64,000 nt of DNA from Gari tellinella (GCA_922989275.2 OV277869.1:28840189-28904188); one strand, 5' to 3'. Positions 32,788 through 44,325 are shown, counted from the stretch's first letter. The notes: generated by a model from the sequence alone, not told the origin. A program made the numbers and translations.

Positions 32788-33321
32788 CTGTCCGGTCTGC
32801 GTTATTTGCTTAGGCTCATATATAACTCGCGACTGCTCTGGTTTAAAATAATATGAATTCATGGTTTTGATACAGTTTAAAGATACAGATTTCTGCTTTT
32901 ATTTAAGATATTGACTGTAAAAATCGGATGAAAAATGATTTGTCTATAGGCTTTTTTATAACGGTAGGTAACCCTTTCTTGTGCGAGAATCTGCGGTCAA
33001 ATGCGTGCTGGTTCATTAGTTTTATACTCTTTAACCTGTCGTTAGCAATTACTCGCTCAATATAGAACGTTATTATTTTCACAAATAAAAGCTGAATATC
33101 TTAGCTCTCATTTGAGCCCTATATTTTGGAAATCGGAGGAAAATTAAAGTTTTAACGGAATTTTAATTAACTATAGGTAGCCGTCCCAGGCGAACGCGCA
33201 CGCTTTAGACGTGTTCATCGATCGATTAACCGCGAGTCGGCGGACAGGTATCGATCGGCGAATGAACGACACCATTATTGGGGAAATATGTGGTTTCAGA
33301 TCCGGTGCTTATTAATTCGTG
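32788..33321 (-). repeat. Right arm of long inverted repeat
   Basis: Inverted partner of the left arm; about 14 bp longer, with small indels such as the segment near gaaatatgtggtttc. Confidence 0.8.
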
Positions 33322-34199
33322 GTACAATCCTATGTTGTGAATGGCTACCAATAGAATTGACTCGTAAGTCGCAAGCCAAGATGAACGAAGGATATTCTCT
33401 AAATTTGTTGCACATCCTCTCCATAGCCCTGCTATGTCTTTTTAAAGGATTTTATTGCAATTTGCATAGGCTACTGTATAGCAGAAAAATGGTCTCTCAT
33501 GGATATGAGTGCACATAAAACGACTTTTGACGTGAAACTGTTTCAAACACTCAAATTAAACGTCACTGTTCCACAGAGGAACAGTATACGTGAATAGTTA
33601 CCTCGTCGTAAGACTCATTATTTATTCCTATTTAATTTAACCCAGGTTTATTTACAAGAGAAATTCATTATTATGAAGAAGAGCTATCACTATGGAAATA
33701 CTTCCGGAAAGGGAGGTAATATAGATGTAGACTAATACGCGGACTATGTCGGGTTAAAAAGGCTTGTTACACGGCCTAAAGATCCACATTGCATGAGCGG
33801 ATCCGGCAATACTTCTTTGAGGGGGACCAACCTTGATGAATTAACATAAAGTAGAGAATACATTATTCTTTCCGAATAATTAAGCACCTATCATGCTTTA
33901 AACATAACTCAACTCAAACTCTGTTTAACCTGCGGGGTCTTATTTCCAAAATTCAACTCGTTACAAAAATAACAAAATAATTTTTGACGTTTTTTATTTT
34001 AATTTAATTTTGCCAAAAATATTTTTTCTTCAGTTTTCACTTTTGAGACCCGAAATCTTAAAAACATAACTCAGTATTGATTTCTCAAATTGCATTTAAA
34101 TTGCTAATGTAACGAGAAACGGGGGTTTATGCAAGGGTTATGTTAGACCCTAAAGCAGGATATAATTTTCCTCGGGGCTAAAATGATTAAAAAAAAAAT
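33322..34199. other. Unassigned stretch
   Basis: Right flank of the long-TIR element, AT-rich, no coding or repeat signal. Confidence 0.5.
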
Positions 34200-36280
34200 A
34201 ACGGCTATACAAACAGATTTAGACTATCTAACTTACAAATAAATGTGTATATCAATATGGACACTGTTTGCTATTAGTATAGTTTGGACAAGGCTAATAT
34301 AGTAAACCAATAAGGACACTGTTTGCTTGTAATTTTGTTTGGACATTTCTAATGTAGTAAACCAATATGGACACTGTTCGCTGGTAATATGGTTTGGACC
34401 AGGCCAATATAGTGAACCAATATGGGCACTGTTTGCTGGTAATATTGTTTAGACAAGGCCAATATCTAAAATCAGTATTGACACTGTTTGGCTAGTAATA
34501 TTATTTGGACAAGGCTAATATAGTAAAATAATATGTACATTGTACACTGTTTCAAATTCATTTCCTAGCTATTATTTCAGTGCTTTGCACACCGTCTCCA
34601 GACCGTGTAATTGAATTAATTATTTTACTTTTATTCACACATTATGGTTTTTTTTGTTCAATAGCCAGGATTATTGATATATCAGTGCTGGACCCTATTG
34701 CAAGAGTTATAAAGGCACAAAGTAATGACGAACTACTGAAAAATAGAACACTAAGAAAATATAAAAAAAACAGACTTGTTGCTTAGAGTGTACACTTTTT
34801 TGCAGCCCATTTTGTGCTTGCGTAAAACCTCGCTTGTATAGTAAACCCATATGGACACTGTTTGCTGCTAATATTGTTTGAACAAGGCAAATATAGTTAA
34901 TCAATATGGACACTGTTTGCAGGTAATATTGTTTGAACAAGGCACATATAGTAAAACAATATGGACACTGTTTGCTGGTAATGTTGTTTGAACAAGACTA
35001 AAAGAGTAAACCAATATGGACACTGTTTGCTGGTTATATTGTTTGGACAAGGCAAATATAGTAAATCAATATGGACACTGTTTGCTGGAATATCGGTCAG
35101 GCTAAGATAATATAATAAACCAATATGGACACTGTGCTGGCATTATTGTTTGAACAAGGCTAATATAGTACCTGTAAATCAATATGGACAGTTTGCTAGT
35201 AATATGGTTTGTTCAAGGCTTATTTAGTAAACCCATATGGACACTGTTTGCTGTTAATATTGTTTGAACAAGACCAATATAGTAAATCATAACGGACACT
35301 GTTTGCTGCTAATATCGTTTGAACAAGACTAATATAGTAAATAATAAAGGACACTGTTTGCTGATAATATATTGTTTGAACAAGGCCAATATAGTAATCA
35401 ATATGGAGACTGTTTGCTGGTAATATTGTTTGAACAAGGCAAATATAGTAAATCAATACAGACATTGTTTGTTTGGCAATATCGGTTAGGCTATGATAAT
35501 ATAATAGATCAATATGAAATCTGTTTGTTGGGTATATAGGTGTGGTTACTATGGTTTGGACAAGTGCTTGTAATATGGGTTGGACAAGGCTATGATAGCA
35601 ACCACTGTGTTTTTGCTGGTTATTCATTTGACTACGTTTTAATAGTAAATTAATATTGACACTGTTTAGCATGTTTGCTGGAACTATGGTTACGACAAGA
35701 CTATTATGGTAAACCAACATGGACATTACCAGTCTTAAGCCATTACCCCACAGATACACATTTTAACTCCTTTATAATGTTCCTAAAGTTATAAATTTGC
35801 CACATAAGAAATATTTTCTATATCCTAATAGATGGTACCTTAAAGCAGGCTGTGGTCACATGTCTTCAAAACTGGAAACAGGATATGGGATGGGTTAACT
35901 AGAAATATGTTTGGATTAGGCTTGTCATTATGGAAACTGTTTGCTGGTACTATGGTTTGGACAAGGCTTATAGTTAACCAATATTGACACTATGGATAAT
36001 AACTGGAAATATGGTTTGGATTAGGCTGATAATTATGGTCAACCAATTGATATGGACGCTGTTTACTGGATAATATGATTCGGAGTAGACTCATATGATA
36101 GACGTATACGGGCCCCACTTGCTAGTAACATTGTTTGGATTAAGCCTTTACACTAAATACACGCAGTTATGTTAAACCAATGCGGACACTATTCGCTAAT
36201 GCTATGGTTTGGATAGGGCTGGTACGGTATATCAATATACGATAGTCAACAATTGATGTTAATACGGTTTAAGTTATAGT
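34200..36280. repeat. 55-bp tandem satellite array
   Basis: Head-to-tail units containing aatatggacactgtttgctg and tttggacaaggc, with starts near 34260, 34315, 34370, 34426 and 34480, so the period is about 55 bp. Dense at 34240-34560, 34830-35735 and 35900-36270, broken by unrelated sequence at about 34565-34825 and by a family A MITE at 35735. Units become more divergent to the right. Confidence 0.85.
35735..35898 (+). mobile_element. MITE family A without hairpin
   Basis: 164 bp; accttaaagcaggctg joins directly to tggtcacatgtc, so almost the whole palindrome is missing. Inserted in the satellite. Confidence 0.75.
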
Positions 36281-36282
36281 TA

Positions 36283-36384
36283 GAACATGTTCAGTGAAAT
36301 GTTAGTGTTTAAGAAGCGAGTGAGTCACTTCTTAGAGTGAGTCCATTCTGAGCCACTAAGATTTCACTTAATATGTTCTTACAA
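36283..36384. repeat. Palindromic element
   Basis: agaacatgttcagtgaaatg / cacttaatatgttct arms with inner gagtgagtcactt. Confidence 0.5.
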
Positions 36385-36640
36385 ACTTAGAATATAACCT
36401 TTATTTTGATTGGCCTATGATAAATAGTTCCCACGGTTCTATTAAACGAACCTCGCTCGCCAACAGCTCTTCACACATCAAGTATGTGTTATTCTGGTTG
36501 TAAGATCGCCAAATATGACAATGTTGACAACTACAGTGCTCCCTTTTTACAACGACACCAAATGAGAGACACAGATTGTGCGTGTTGTTCGGAGGGAGTC
36601 GTTTTAGGGAGGGAACCTTAAGACTTGGCTTACATTTGCA

Positions 36641-36710
36641 AACAGATTGAATCCAGATCAGACGCCGCGTAACACGGTGTCTGATTTGGATTCAAGCTGT
36701 TTGTCACTCG
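36641..36710. repeat. Alpha-core palindrome of C type
   Basis: gcaaacagattgaatccaga / tctgatttggattcaagctg; right flank holds cagcagacgacaatttt as in family C. Confidence 0.65.
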
Positions 36711-37139
36711 TCTTCAAAATGCCTACTCATATTTAACTTTGACAAAAAAAACAGCAGACGACAATTTTAACCTAATTTTTAAGCAGACACTATTGCAGCA
36801 TTAAACATACTAAATTATTGTCCTGTTAAAGGAACCGTGGCAATGGTCGTTGTAAGGAGAGAGTCGTTGATGGGAGGGTCGTTTTAGGGAGGGAACATTG
36901 TAGTTGCGAGGAGGAGGATTTATGATAGCGCATGCAGACACCACGCGAGATTGAGAAACAAGGTTCAAAACTCTTAAAGGTAAAGTGCCATACTTAATTT
37001 GGAGCAATATGCAGTATGATTGGTTTAAACTGTAGGTTGTATTCTAAACTGGTTAAGCCAAATATCGCCAACAAATAAGAATACATGTATAAAATTACAT
37101 GTAATATGTAAAAATGAAGCAAATCCTTTAAAATATGTA

Positions 37140-37720
37140 AAGGTAGTTACTAGTTAGCTGCACAAGGTTTAACCCCTATTTAGTCTATGTAAGAAAGGTA
37201 AGGTGAGGTAAAGTAAGGTAAGGTAAAGTAAGATAAGCTAAGGTTAGGTAAGGTAAGCTTTATTTAACGTCGCATATGATAAACACTCAATTTTGTGCTT
37301 AAAATCCAAACCACATATACACTTTCATATACATGTATAAGTATATTTTGTAGTTAATCTGGGAAGGTCTTGAGCAAATCCCTTCACAACGAGGAGGTAG
37401 TTCGTTGCACAAGGTTTTTCCCTGTAATACAGTACTTGTAGGAAAACTATTTAAACGGCCATAACTTCTGTGAAAATAATTAAAACCAAAGTTCCAAACA
37501 ATATGAAGACGTTCAAAGAATAATAACTTCTGCCAACATGGTAGCAGCCAAAATTCCAAACCACATGTAGATCTACAAGTTACTCTGTGAAAGTCTTGAG
37601 CAAATCCCTTAAGAAAATGTATAGGAAGTTAGTTGCGCAAAGTATCCCCTATATAGTCTATGTAGGAAACTATTCAAAGGGCCATTCTTTCTGTCAAATA
37701 TTGAAACCATGTTAAAAAAG
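37140..37720. repeat. Direct repeats, about 250-bp period
   Basis: ccaaaccacat recurs near 37306 and 37557, tcttgagcaaatccctt near 37367 and 37593, and gttgcacaaggtt-like segments at 37155, 37400 and 37633. A decayed tandem array with a pentamer run at 37195-37258. Confidence 0.6.
37195..37258. repeat. AAGGT pentamer microsatellite
   Basis: Imperfect (AAGGT)n and AAGTA variants. Confidence 0.85.
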
Positions 37721-38150
37721 CTATTTGTTTTCGTTTTTGGGGAATAATCAATTCTGAGGCCCTTTGTGCAATCTTGGGTGTTTTTGATTCAGAAAGGTCA
37801 AGTTCCACAATAGCAAAATCCAATATGGCAGCCGCAAACCACGATGGAAAAGCTAATTAAAAAATATTTAAGAAATATCAAAATTTAATTAATATACATG
37901 TAATACATGTATATCTTAATTGATTAAATAAAAAAAAAGGTTGCTTGTGTTTAACTCATTTCCTCTCTGAGGTCCTTTGTTCAATATGGAGAGTCATTGG
38001 TTTGAAAAGGTCAAGTTCAATGTCTTTTTGATACATCAACGACCTTGGTCTTAGCTTGAACAGCAGTAGTCAGTATGTAAACAAGATGTAAGTAAATGGC
38101 AACTCTCTGACATTAGACAGAGAAAACACGACAGTGAGCGGGATTTTTGG
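37721..38150. other. Unassigned stretch
   Basis: Possible decayed repeat (gcaatcttgggtgtttttga and tcaatatggagagtcattgg look like paired units); no gene. Confidence 0.35.
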
Positions 38151-38480
38151 CTCACCTGAGCTAGCTCAGGGTGAGCTTTTGCAATACTTGAATGTCAGTC
38201 GTCCGTCGTCAACAATTTTAGTGTTTACACTCTAGAGGCCACAATATTTATCCAATCTTTCTCAAACTTGCTCAGATTGTATATTACCATAAGAGTTCGG
38301 ATGAGTTAGATTATGGTTGAAATCGGAACAACAGGTCAAGAGTTCTCTACCTTTGAATCGCTGAAAATGTCATATTTAACAGTGTTTACACTCTAGAGGC
38401 CACAATATTTATCCAAACTTTACCAGATTGTATATAACTACATGTATAAGAGTTTGGATGAGTTTGGCTTGGGTCACATC
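38151..38480. mobile_element. Related tandem-repeat element, two units
   Basis: Opens with hairpin ggctcacctgagctagctca and gtgagcttttg, then cagtcgtccgtcgtc, then two copies of acactctagaggccacaat (about 38227 and 38388). Same architecture as 20903-21828 with a different unit. Confidence 0.6.
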
Positions 38481-38684
38481 ATAATTGAAGGGTGAATAGA
38501 AATACCGAAAGGCAGAAAGGCTAACGAAAGGCACTCTAAAAAAATTGTTTCAAGTACTAGTGTTGGTAAATGCAGTGAAATAAAAGAAAAAACATTATCT
38601 GTTGATAAATTTGACTATCTAGAGGTGGAACTATACAGTTTCTCGTATTAGAAACAAGGTATGGAGTAAAGGCGTTACCCTTGC

Positions 38685-38745
38685 AGCGCGGTGGGATCCA
38701 AACTGTTTGTCACTCCTATCGATATTTCGTCAGTCATAAGATACC
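38685..38745. repeat. Half of a C'-type element
   Basis: gcgcggtgggatccaaactg then tttgtcactcctatcgata; only the right alpha arm remains. Confidence 0.45.
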
Positions 38746-38849
38746 TTAAATCTAATTTTTAAATCATTACGGAATGTAGTAGTAGTAGTATTCTGGTAGA
38801 TTCCTCCGCTTGTTCTTCGGAGCACTCCTCAATAAGGATATTTAGGTAA

Positions 38850-39054
38850 TTCGTCTAGTCGTGAAATGCCCAGCGGTGAGGAGCTTAGTGATGCAAGTCT
38901 CAATGACTATACGCACTATAAGGCCACAGACACCCACTATGACATCTTGGAAAATTCCAAAACGAAAAAAACAAGACTGCATTAAAAAAATGCTTATGGC
39001 CCCAGTGGGATCCTTGCCAATTGTTGATGTCAGACGAAACTGTAAAATCAAGTT
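38850..39054. other. Decayed dispersed repeat
   Basis: ccttgccaattgttgatgtc and the diverged ggtgttgatgttagatg near 39420 suggest two pieces of one repeat. Frames on both strands look non-coding. Confidence 0.35.
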
Positions 39055-39302
39055 AAACCTTTCCCTTTCCCATATAGAAGCGACTTAAAGCGCATTCATT
39101 TTATTCATCCGCCAAAGAAAATTATTCCATTTTATACTGTCATGAATATGTACCATAAGAAATATTTTCTATATTCTAGCAGATAGTAACTTAAAGCAGG
39201 CTGAAAGTAAAGCAGAATGCGCCCTAGGGCACATTCTGCTTTACTTTCAGCCTGCTTTACAAGGTCACATATCCTAAATACTAGAAACAGGCTATGGGTT
39301 AA
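39055..39302 (+). mobile_element. MITE family A
   Basis: Core tip cgccctagggca; right end gctatgggttaa. Confidence 0.75.
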
Positions 39303-39559
39303 CCATTGGAAATAATTATAAATAATTAAAATATTCTATGTCCAAAAGTGGTCAAGGTCAAATTCAGGTTGGATAATATGGGCGGTTTGGGTATGGTCCA
39401 GATAACTAGTCTATTAAGTGGTGTTGATGTTAGATGAAACGATAGAATCTGGTTGACCTACCCATTGATCAACGGGACAATCACTATATGACCCCGCGTC
39501 TGTCAATACCAGGGCGGGGGCTTAAAAACCTTTCACTCGGAGTAAAAGAAACTAGCTAC

Positions 39560-39605
39560 CGAAACATGGACACTATTTGCTGGTAATATGGTTTGGATAT
39601 GGCAA
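39560..39605. repeat. Isolated satellite unit
   Basis: Single diverged 55-bp-type unit (catggacactatttgctggt then atggtttggatatgg), 3.3 kb from the main array. Confidence 0.65.
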
Positions 39606-39757
39606 AAATTGAAGACCAGAAAGCAGAATACATGTTCAGGTTTATTTCACATGAATGTATTAATATTTTTTCTGTAATTCACTGTAGCAACAGCTTAATA
39701 GGCAAGTTACACTTTGTTGTTACAACCATCCCTATCAAACTACAGTATAACCTGAGG

Positions 39758-39939
39758 CAGGGCTCCAGATAAGGGGAGTATTTCAAAACTTAAACCTTTA
39801 TTTCTACTTTAAACCCTATGGTGTCACTACTCATTAGAATTGTCTCTAATATACGATTCTAATGAGTAGTAACACCATAGGATTGAGTGCTGTATGAGTG
39901 AGAAAATGTTGGATTTGTTCAGATTCATATCTGGAGCCT
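39758..39939 (-). mobile_element. MITE family D
   Basis: cagggctccagataagggga to ttcatatctggagcc; gamma tip decayed (tctctaatatacga). Abuts a family E copy. Confidence 0.7.
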
Positions 39940-40139
39940 TTAAACCTCTCTATTACAATCATTAAATTGTGTTTAAGGTGTTACAGAAAGGTGACTGTTT
40001 AAAGCAAGGTGGCAGTAAAACAGAAAGCTCCTTTAGGAGCTTTCTGTTTTACTGTCACCTTGCTTTATGCCGTCACCTGTCTTTCATGTACTAAATTAAC
40101 CTTCTTTTCAGTAGTCATAACAGTAAAGTTTAACTGTAT
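39940..40139. mobile_element. MITE family E, left tip lost
   Basis: Perfect beta palindrome at 39998-40068 (aaagcaaggtggcagtaaaa), tip ctcctttaggag; right end gtaaagtttaactgta. Confidence 0.8.
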
Positions 40140-40579
40140 ACTCAATCCAGTTATATTAAATATGTTACTATCCACCTTAAACTCATTTGTACATGTATAA
40201 GCAAACAGTTTAGATCCAGATCAGAAGCAAAGTAATTTTAGCATCAAATGAGGATATAAGCTATTGGAAACCCAACATAAATGTTTCCTTCAGCAAGAAT
40301 GTCTGAATTCTCAATGTTTAAAGTTTCCTACCCAAATTTTTATCGGAAGGCAAATTTCGGCAGTGAAATGGTTTTCAAACATTTAAATTATAGAGCAAAA
40401 CAAGTTTTTGTTGATTTATATTGGCTTAAGTTGAATGTTACAGTATGATAGCGACTATTATACTTGGTTGCTATAGCAACAAAGTGCACATTTCCTATAT
40501 AGTCATATATTTAACTTGTAACAATATGTACATACAACTTTACAGTACTTCAACAATACAACCACTCCCTGGTTAGGAC
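40140..40579. other. No feature recognised
   Basis: AT-rich; one lone alpha arm (gcaaacagtttagatccaga, 40201). Confidence 0.5.
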
Positions 40580-40835
40580 ATCACTCCATAGCCTGTTCCT
40601 AGTTTTAAAGACAGTTGACCACTTAAAGCAGGTTGAAAGTAAATCAGAATGCACCTTAAGGTGCATTCTGCTTTACTTTCAGCCTGATTGAAGCTACAAT
40701 CTGTTAGAATATAGAAAATGTTCCTTACATACAAACTCATGACTGAGTATCTAAGTGAAACTATTTTCTTCAGTGGAGGTATAAATCAAAGGCATTAATT
40801 ACAAGATGAATCAGTATCTATGGAGAAATGGGTTA
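40580..40835 (-). mobile_element. MITE family A
   Basis: Left terminus decayed (catcactccatagcc), core tip caccttaaggtg. Shares its right TTAA with the next copy. Confidence 0.75.
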
Positions 40836-41329
40836 ACCCATAGCCTGTTTCTAGTTTTGAGGACAGATGACCACTTAAAGCAGGTTGAAAGTAAAGCAGA
40901 ATGTGCCATAAGGCACATTCTGCTTTACTTTCAGCCTGCTTTAAGCTACTATCTGCTAGAATAGAAAATATTTCTTATGATTCTTATTTGTAACAGTATA
41001 AATTGGAACTATTTTCTTCAGTGTACGAATAATTTAAAAGGTGTCAAAAGACGTACAGTGGAGAAAACGTTATTCTTTCTCAATAAACGCGTTTACGCTA
41101 AAACTATTATTTGCAGTGCAAACAGTTTGGAGCCAGATCAGACGCCGGGTAACCCGGCGTCTGATCAGGCTCCAAACTGTTTGCCACCATGATAAACGTA
41201 AAATATCAGAATTGTCCAAAAGTTGTTCTTTTCTACGTTTTAGTGCTTTGCGTTTGCGTACGTTTGCGTTTAAACGGGAAAGAATAACAGATTCTCCACT
41301 GTACATGTATTTATGGAGCAATGGGTTAA
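40832..41329 (-). mobile_element. MITE family A split by G
   Basis: Core tip tgccataaggca; G inserted near the right end after gtgtcaaaagacg. Confidence 0.8.
41056..41301 (+). mobile_element. MITE family G, complete
   Basis: 246 bp, TA flanks, CAGTGGAGAAAACGTTA...TAACAGATTCTCCACTG. Alpha-type core gtttggagccagatcagacg, tip cgggtaacccg. Confidence 0.88.
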
Positions 41330-41399
41330 GACATCACTCTGCCACTGACACCACTCAAAGGATGACACATCATATTACAGACATGTGTCACCCTAACTC

Positions 41400-41658
41400 A
41401 GTCAACTCTCAATCTTCAAATGGATAATTCCAGTTTCTAACTCGGCCTTGTCCATTTTTGAATATATTGGGTGTTTTTGGCAATAAACTATGAAATGACA
41501 AACAGTGAAGCCCCTTATCAGAGAGCTCCTTCAGGACATCTCTGATCTGGATCTGCACTGTTTGCATAGGCAATATGATTTACTTCCAATCTGCTTTTAT
41601 TAGTCATCTGCCTTCAAAACGAAAAATAAACCAGGCTATGGGGTATAGGGTTAAACAC
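41400..41658. mobile_element. B-A chimeric element
   Basis: Left part is family B with alpha core (41500-41565); from about 41575 it becomes the right end of family A (caggctatggggtatagggttaa region). Confidence 0.6.
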
Positions 41659-41881
41659 TGACACAAAACTACTTGTGACTTACAACCAGTGTCGGGCCAT
41701 ATTGGGCGGCTTCTGCCAACACTTTATATTTGCTAAAATATGTCCTAATCATTTCAGACTGCCTTTCTGTCTATAAAAATATACAAATAGTCAGTGTAAA
41801 ATTAGGTGGAGAGTGATAAAAGACACGATAACTTCAAATGAACAATTCCAGTCTTCGATGGAAGTCTGGTCCATTTTTGAG

Positions 41882-42086
41882 TTAACTCTTCCAACATCAT
41901 AGACATGTTTAAAATATACCTATTACATTTACATACAGAGTAGACCCAGATCAGAGGGCTCCTACACTGTTTGCTAATTTAAAACTACCCTGAATTCAAA
42001 GCAGACTGGTTAGTGTCTTGGTAACTAAAAGGGGCCACAAGGGTACCTAATAACCTACAAGGGTTAATTAGTCTTCAAAGAGTTAA
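41882..42086. mobile_element. MITE family J, core shortened
   Basis: TTAACTCTTCCAACATC...CTTCAAAGAGTTAA; gagggctcc runs straight into tacactgtttgc, so one arm is missing. Confidence 0.7.
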
Positions 42087-42454
42087 GTATGTCAAAATTA
42101 AATGGTATTATTATAAAGAGTAAAGTAGTCAAACTTATACTACAAGTATTTTCAGTTAGTAGCGACACAGTTATGTAGTTGTGTTTTTACATATATAATA
42201 TATAAATTAGAACAAATTACAATCTTTAAGCTGACATTTATTAACTGTTACCTAGAAAAACTGACATGGATTCTTTGACCTTATGGCACAAAAGAGAAGA
42301 AATGAATGTAGTGTGAGCTTTATGACTATGGAGTATTTGGATTTGTTTCTGTTAATACTAAACCAATTCCTAATTAAAGCCAATAATAGTAGATAAGCTC
42401 ATTATTTTCAGCAAACTCAGAATAGCAAAGAACAGTTATTCAGTGTTACATCTT
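42087..42454. other. No feature recognised
   Basis: AT-rich intergenic DNA. Confidence 0.5.
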
Positions 42455-42695
42455 TTAACCCATTACCCACAAGCTTGTTTCTAATCTTAAAGATAGGTGA
42501 CAACTTTAGGCAGGTTTAAAGTAAAGCATAAGGTGTCTTAAGGTGCACTCAACTTTACTTTAAGCCTGCTTTAAGCTACCATCCGCTAGGACATAGAAAC
42601 TATTTCTCATGATGCATCTTCATTAATGTATAAAATCTAACTATTTTATACAGTTGATCAATAAATTAAAGGCGTAATTATGGGGTAGTGGGTAA
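42455..42695 (-). mobile_element. MITE family A, diverged
   Basis: Core tip tgtcttaaggtgc; right end ggggtagtgggtaaa. Confidence 0.7.
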
Positions 42696-42821
42696 AATGA
42701 TTACTGAAAATAGGTTTGATTTGACATACCACTTCTAATCACTGTTTACCCTTTTTCTTTTCATATATCCCACAAATCAATTGAAGTCTAATTATGTAAA
42801 TGAAAAAAAACCGTCATGATA

Positions 42822-43061
42822 CAGTGGAGAATCTGTTATTCTTTCCCAATAAACGAGTTTACGCTAAAACTATTATTTGCCGTGCAAACAGTTTGGAGCC
42901 AGATCAGACGCCGGGTTACCCGGCGTCTGATCAGGCTCCAAACTGTTTGCCACCAAGATAAACAAGAATTATCAGAATTGTCCAAAAGTTGTTCTTTTCT
43001 ACGTTTTAGTGCTTTGCGTACGTTTGCGTTTAAACGGGAAAGAATAACAGATTCTCCACTG
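42822..43061 (+). mobile_element. MITE family G, complete
   Basis: 240 bp, same orientation as 41056 but tip cgggttacccg; 6-bp deletion in tttgcgtacgtttgcg. Confidence 0.88.
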
Positions 43062-43425
43062 TAATTAGGTAGTACAAGTAAAACAAATGACTGTTACTAA
43101 TATAGCAATTGAAAGCAATCCTTATTCTCTTACCGCAATCGAAAGTGTGAATACAAACAATTCTTATTGTTGTTACGAAAGCTTACCGGCAAGACCATTT
43201 TTACCTTTTTCCTCCAAGTAAAGCCCCTAAAGATACATTTACTAAATTGACCTGAAAAGCAGCTTTGGATGCCTCTCCCCTGCTGTGAGAAATGCTCCTA
43301 ACCCATTTTCGCTTAGTGAATTCTTCCATGGTTATATATTGGATTAGTCCACTTTTTATCAAAAGGATGCCTGGTCAAATTTTTTAATTTCATTTTGTTA
43401 TACATGTATACTGAAATTTCCTATC
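43062..43425. other. No feature recognised
   Basis: AT-rich DNA between a G copy and an alpha palindrome. Confidence 0.5.
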
Positions 43426-43494
43426 AGCAAACAGTGTAGACTCTGATCAGACGCCACATATTGCAACATCTGATCTGAGTCTACACTGTTTGCT
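43426..43494. repeat. Alpha-core palindrome
   Basis: agcaaacagtgtagactctg / ctgagtctacactgtttgct; tip acgccacatattgcaacat imperfect. Confidence 0.7.
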
Positions 43495-43554
43495 TATGTC
43501 CATTATATGGGATTGTAGGCACAAATGGGTACTCGTAAGGATTCATTGACTGGG

Positions 43555-43806
43555 TTAACCTATTACCCCTTAAAAACACCTTTTTACGCCTCTTATTTAT
43601 TCTTCCACTTAAGAAAAAAGTTCCAGTTTATACAGCCAAGAATATGTACCAGAAGAAATATTTTCCATATCCTAGAAGATGGTAGCTTAAAGCAGGCTGA
43701 AAGTAAAGCAGAATGTGCCTTAAGGCACATTCTGCTTTACTTTCAACCTGCTTTAAGTGGTCACCTGTTTCCAAAGCTAGAAATTGGCTAAGAGGTAATG
43801 GGTTAA
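43555..43806 (+). mobile_element. MITE family A, complete
   Basis: 252 bp; core tip tgccttaaggca. Two opposite overlapping open frames here are by-products of the palindrome. Confidence 0.85.
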
Positions 43807-43827
43807 ACACTGAACGTAGCTTAAAAC

Positions 43828-43922
43828 AAGAGAGATGATTCTAATGAGTAATGACACCATAGGCTTTAATGCAGAAATAAAGATTACAGTTTTTAAAGTA
43901 CCCCCCTTATTTGGAGCTCTCA
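43828..43922 (+). mobile_element. Family D right half
   Basis: agagatgattctaatgagta ... ccttatttggagctct; left gamma arm absent. Confidence 0.6.
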
Positions 43923-44135
43923 GTTGTCATTCTCTATGGGGAGTAAGTAAATGTGCCAAAAGGTTCTTCTGTGGAGAAAAGGGTATCTGGATGCTTCCAT
44001 TGTATGACCAGGGTCCAAGGATATAAAGCTTATTTGACCAATTAAATGCTTGAGACCTCAGACTCAACTCAAAATCTTAATTAAAGATCACCCGTTTTTA
44101 AAACTAGAAACAGACCATGGGTAAAGGGTTAAAAC

Positions 44136-44210
44136 CTTATGTTGTGACTACTCCTTCCAATCACTTCTTCCTGGTGATTCTAATGAGTAATCACAACATG
44201 TTGTTTGGGG
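44136..44210. repeat. Gamma-core palindrome, decayed
   Basis: ccttatgttgtgactactcc / gagtaatcacaacatgttgt. Confidence 0.55.
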
Positions 44211-44276
44211 AGGAGGATACAAACTCTTGTTTCTAATACTGGAGCCGATGTCACAGATGTTTAAAAGGAATGAAAA

Positions 44277-44325
44277 AAACAACTGATTTACAATGTATTA
44301 TACATTGTAATTCAGTTTTTCCAGT
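44277..44325. repeat. Short palindrome
   Basis: aactgatttacaatgta / tacattgtaattcagtt. Confidence 0.6.

Larger units (their letters stand above)
30565..33321. mobile_element. Long-TIR DNA element, 2.76 kb, 7-bp TSD
   Basis: Arms of roughly 520 bp (30565-31084 and 32788-33321) are inverted copies of each other with scattered differences. Ends are CACGAATTAAT...ATTAATTCGTG, flanked by GTACAAT at 30558-30564 and 33322-33328. The interior has no transposase but carries fragments of families A and D. Terminal CA...TG with a 7-bp duplication would fit P- or Dada-type elements; superfamily is not proven. Confidence 0.8.

Noticed and set aside
32254..33518. Frames at 32254-32469 and 33288-33518 inside or at the edge of the long-TIR element as a transposase
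   Set aside because: 60-76 codons, low-complexity, no DDE-type motifs.
35220..35759. A 179-codon minus frame at 35220-35759
   Set aside because: It translates the 55-bp satellite; the repeats in the peptide mirror the DNA units.
34200..36280. CRISPR array
   Set aside because: Units are contiguous 55-bp tandem repeats without unique spacers, in an animal genome.
41041..41427. Frames of 80-130 codons at 41041-41427, 42816-43064, 58212-58472
   Set aside because: Each is the translation of family G, readable on both strands owing to its palindrome; no protein family resemblance.
43525..43810. Overlapping open frames on both strands around 43525-43810, and similar ones at 24688-24912, 46726-47016, 53432-53725
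   Set aside because: They run through family A or N palindromes; [25 protein letters not shown] peptides recur because the MITE recurs, not because of a gene.
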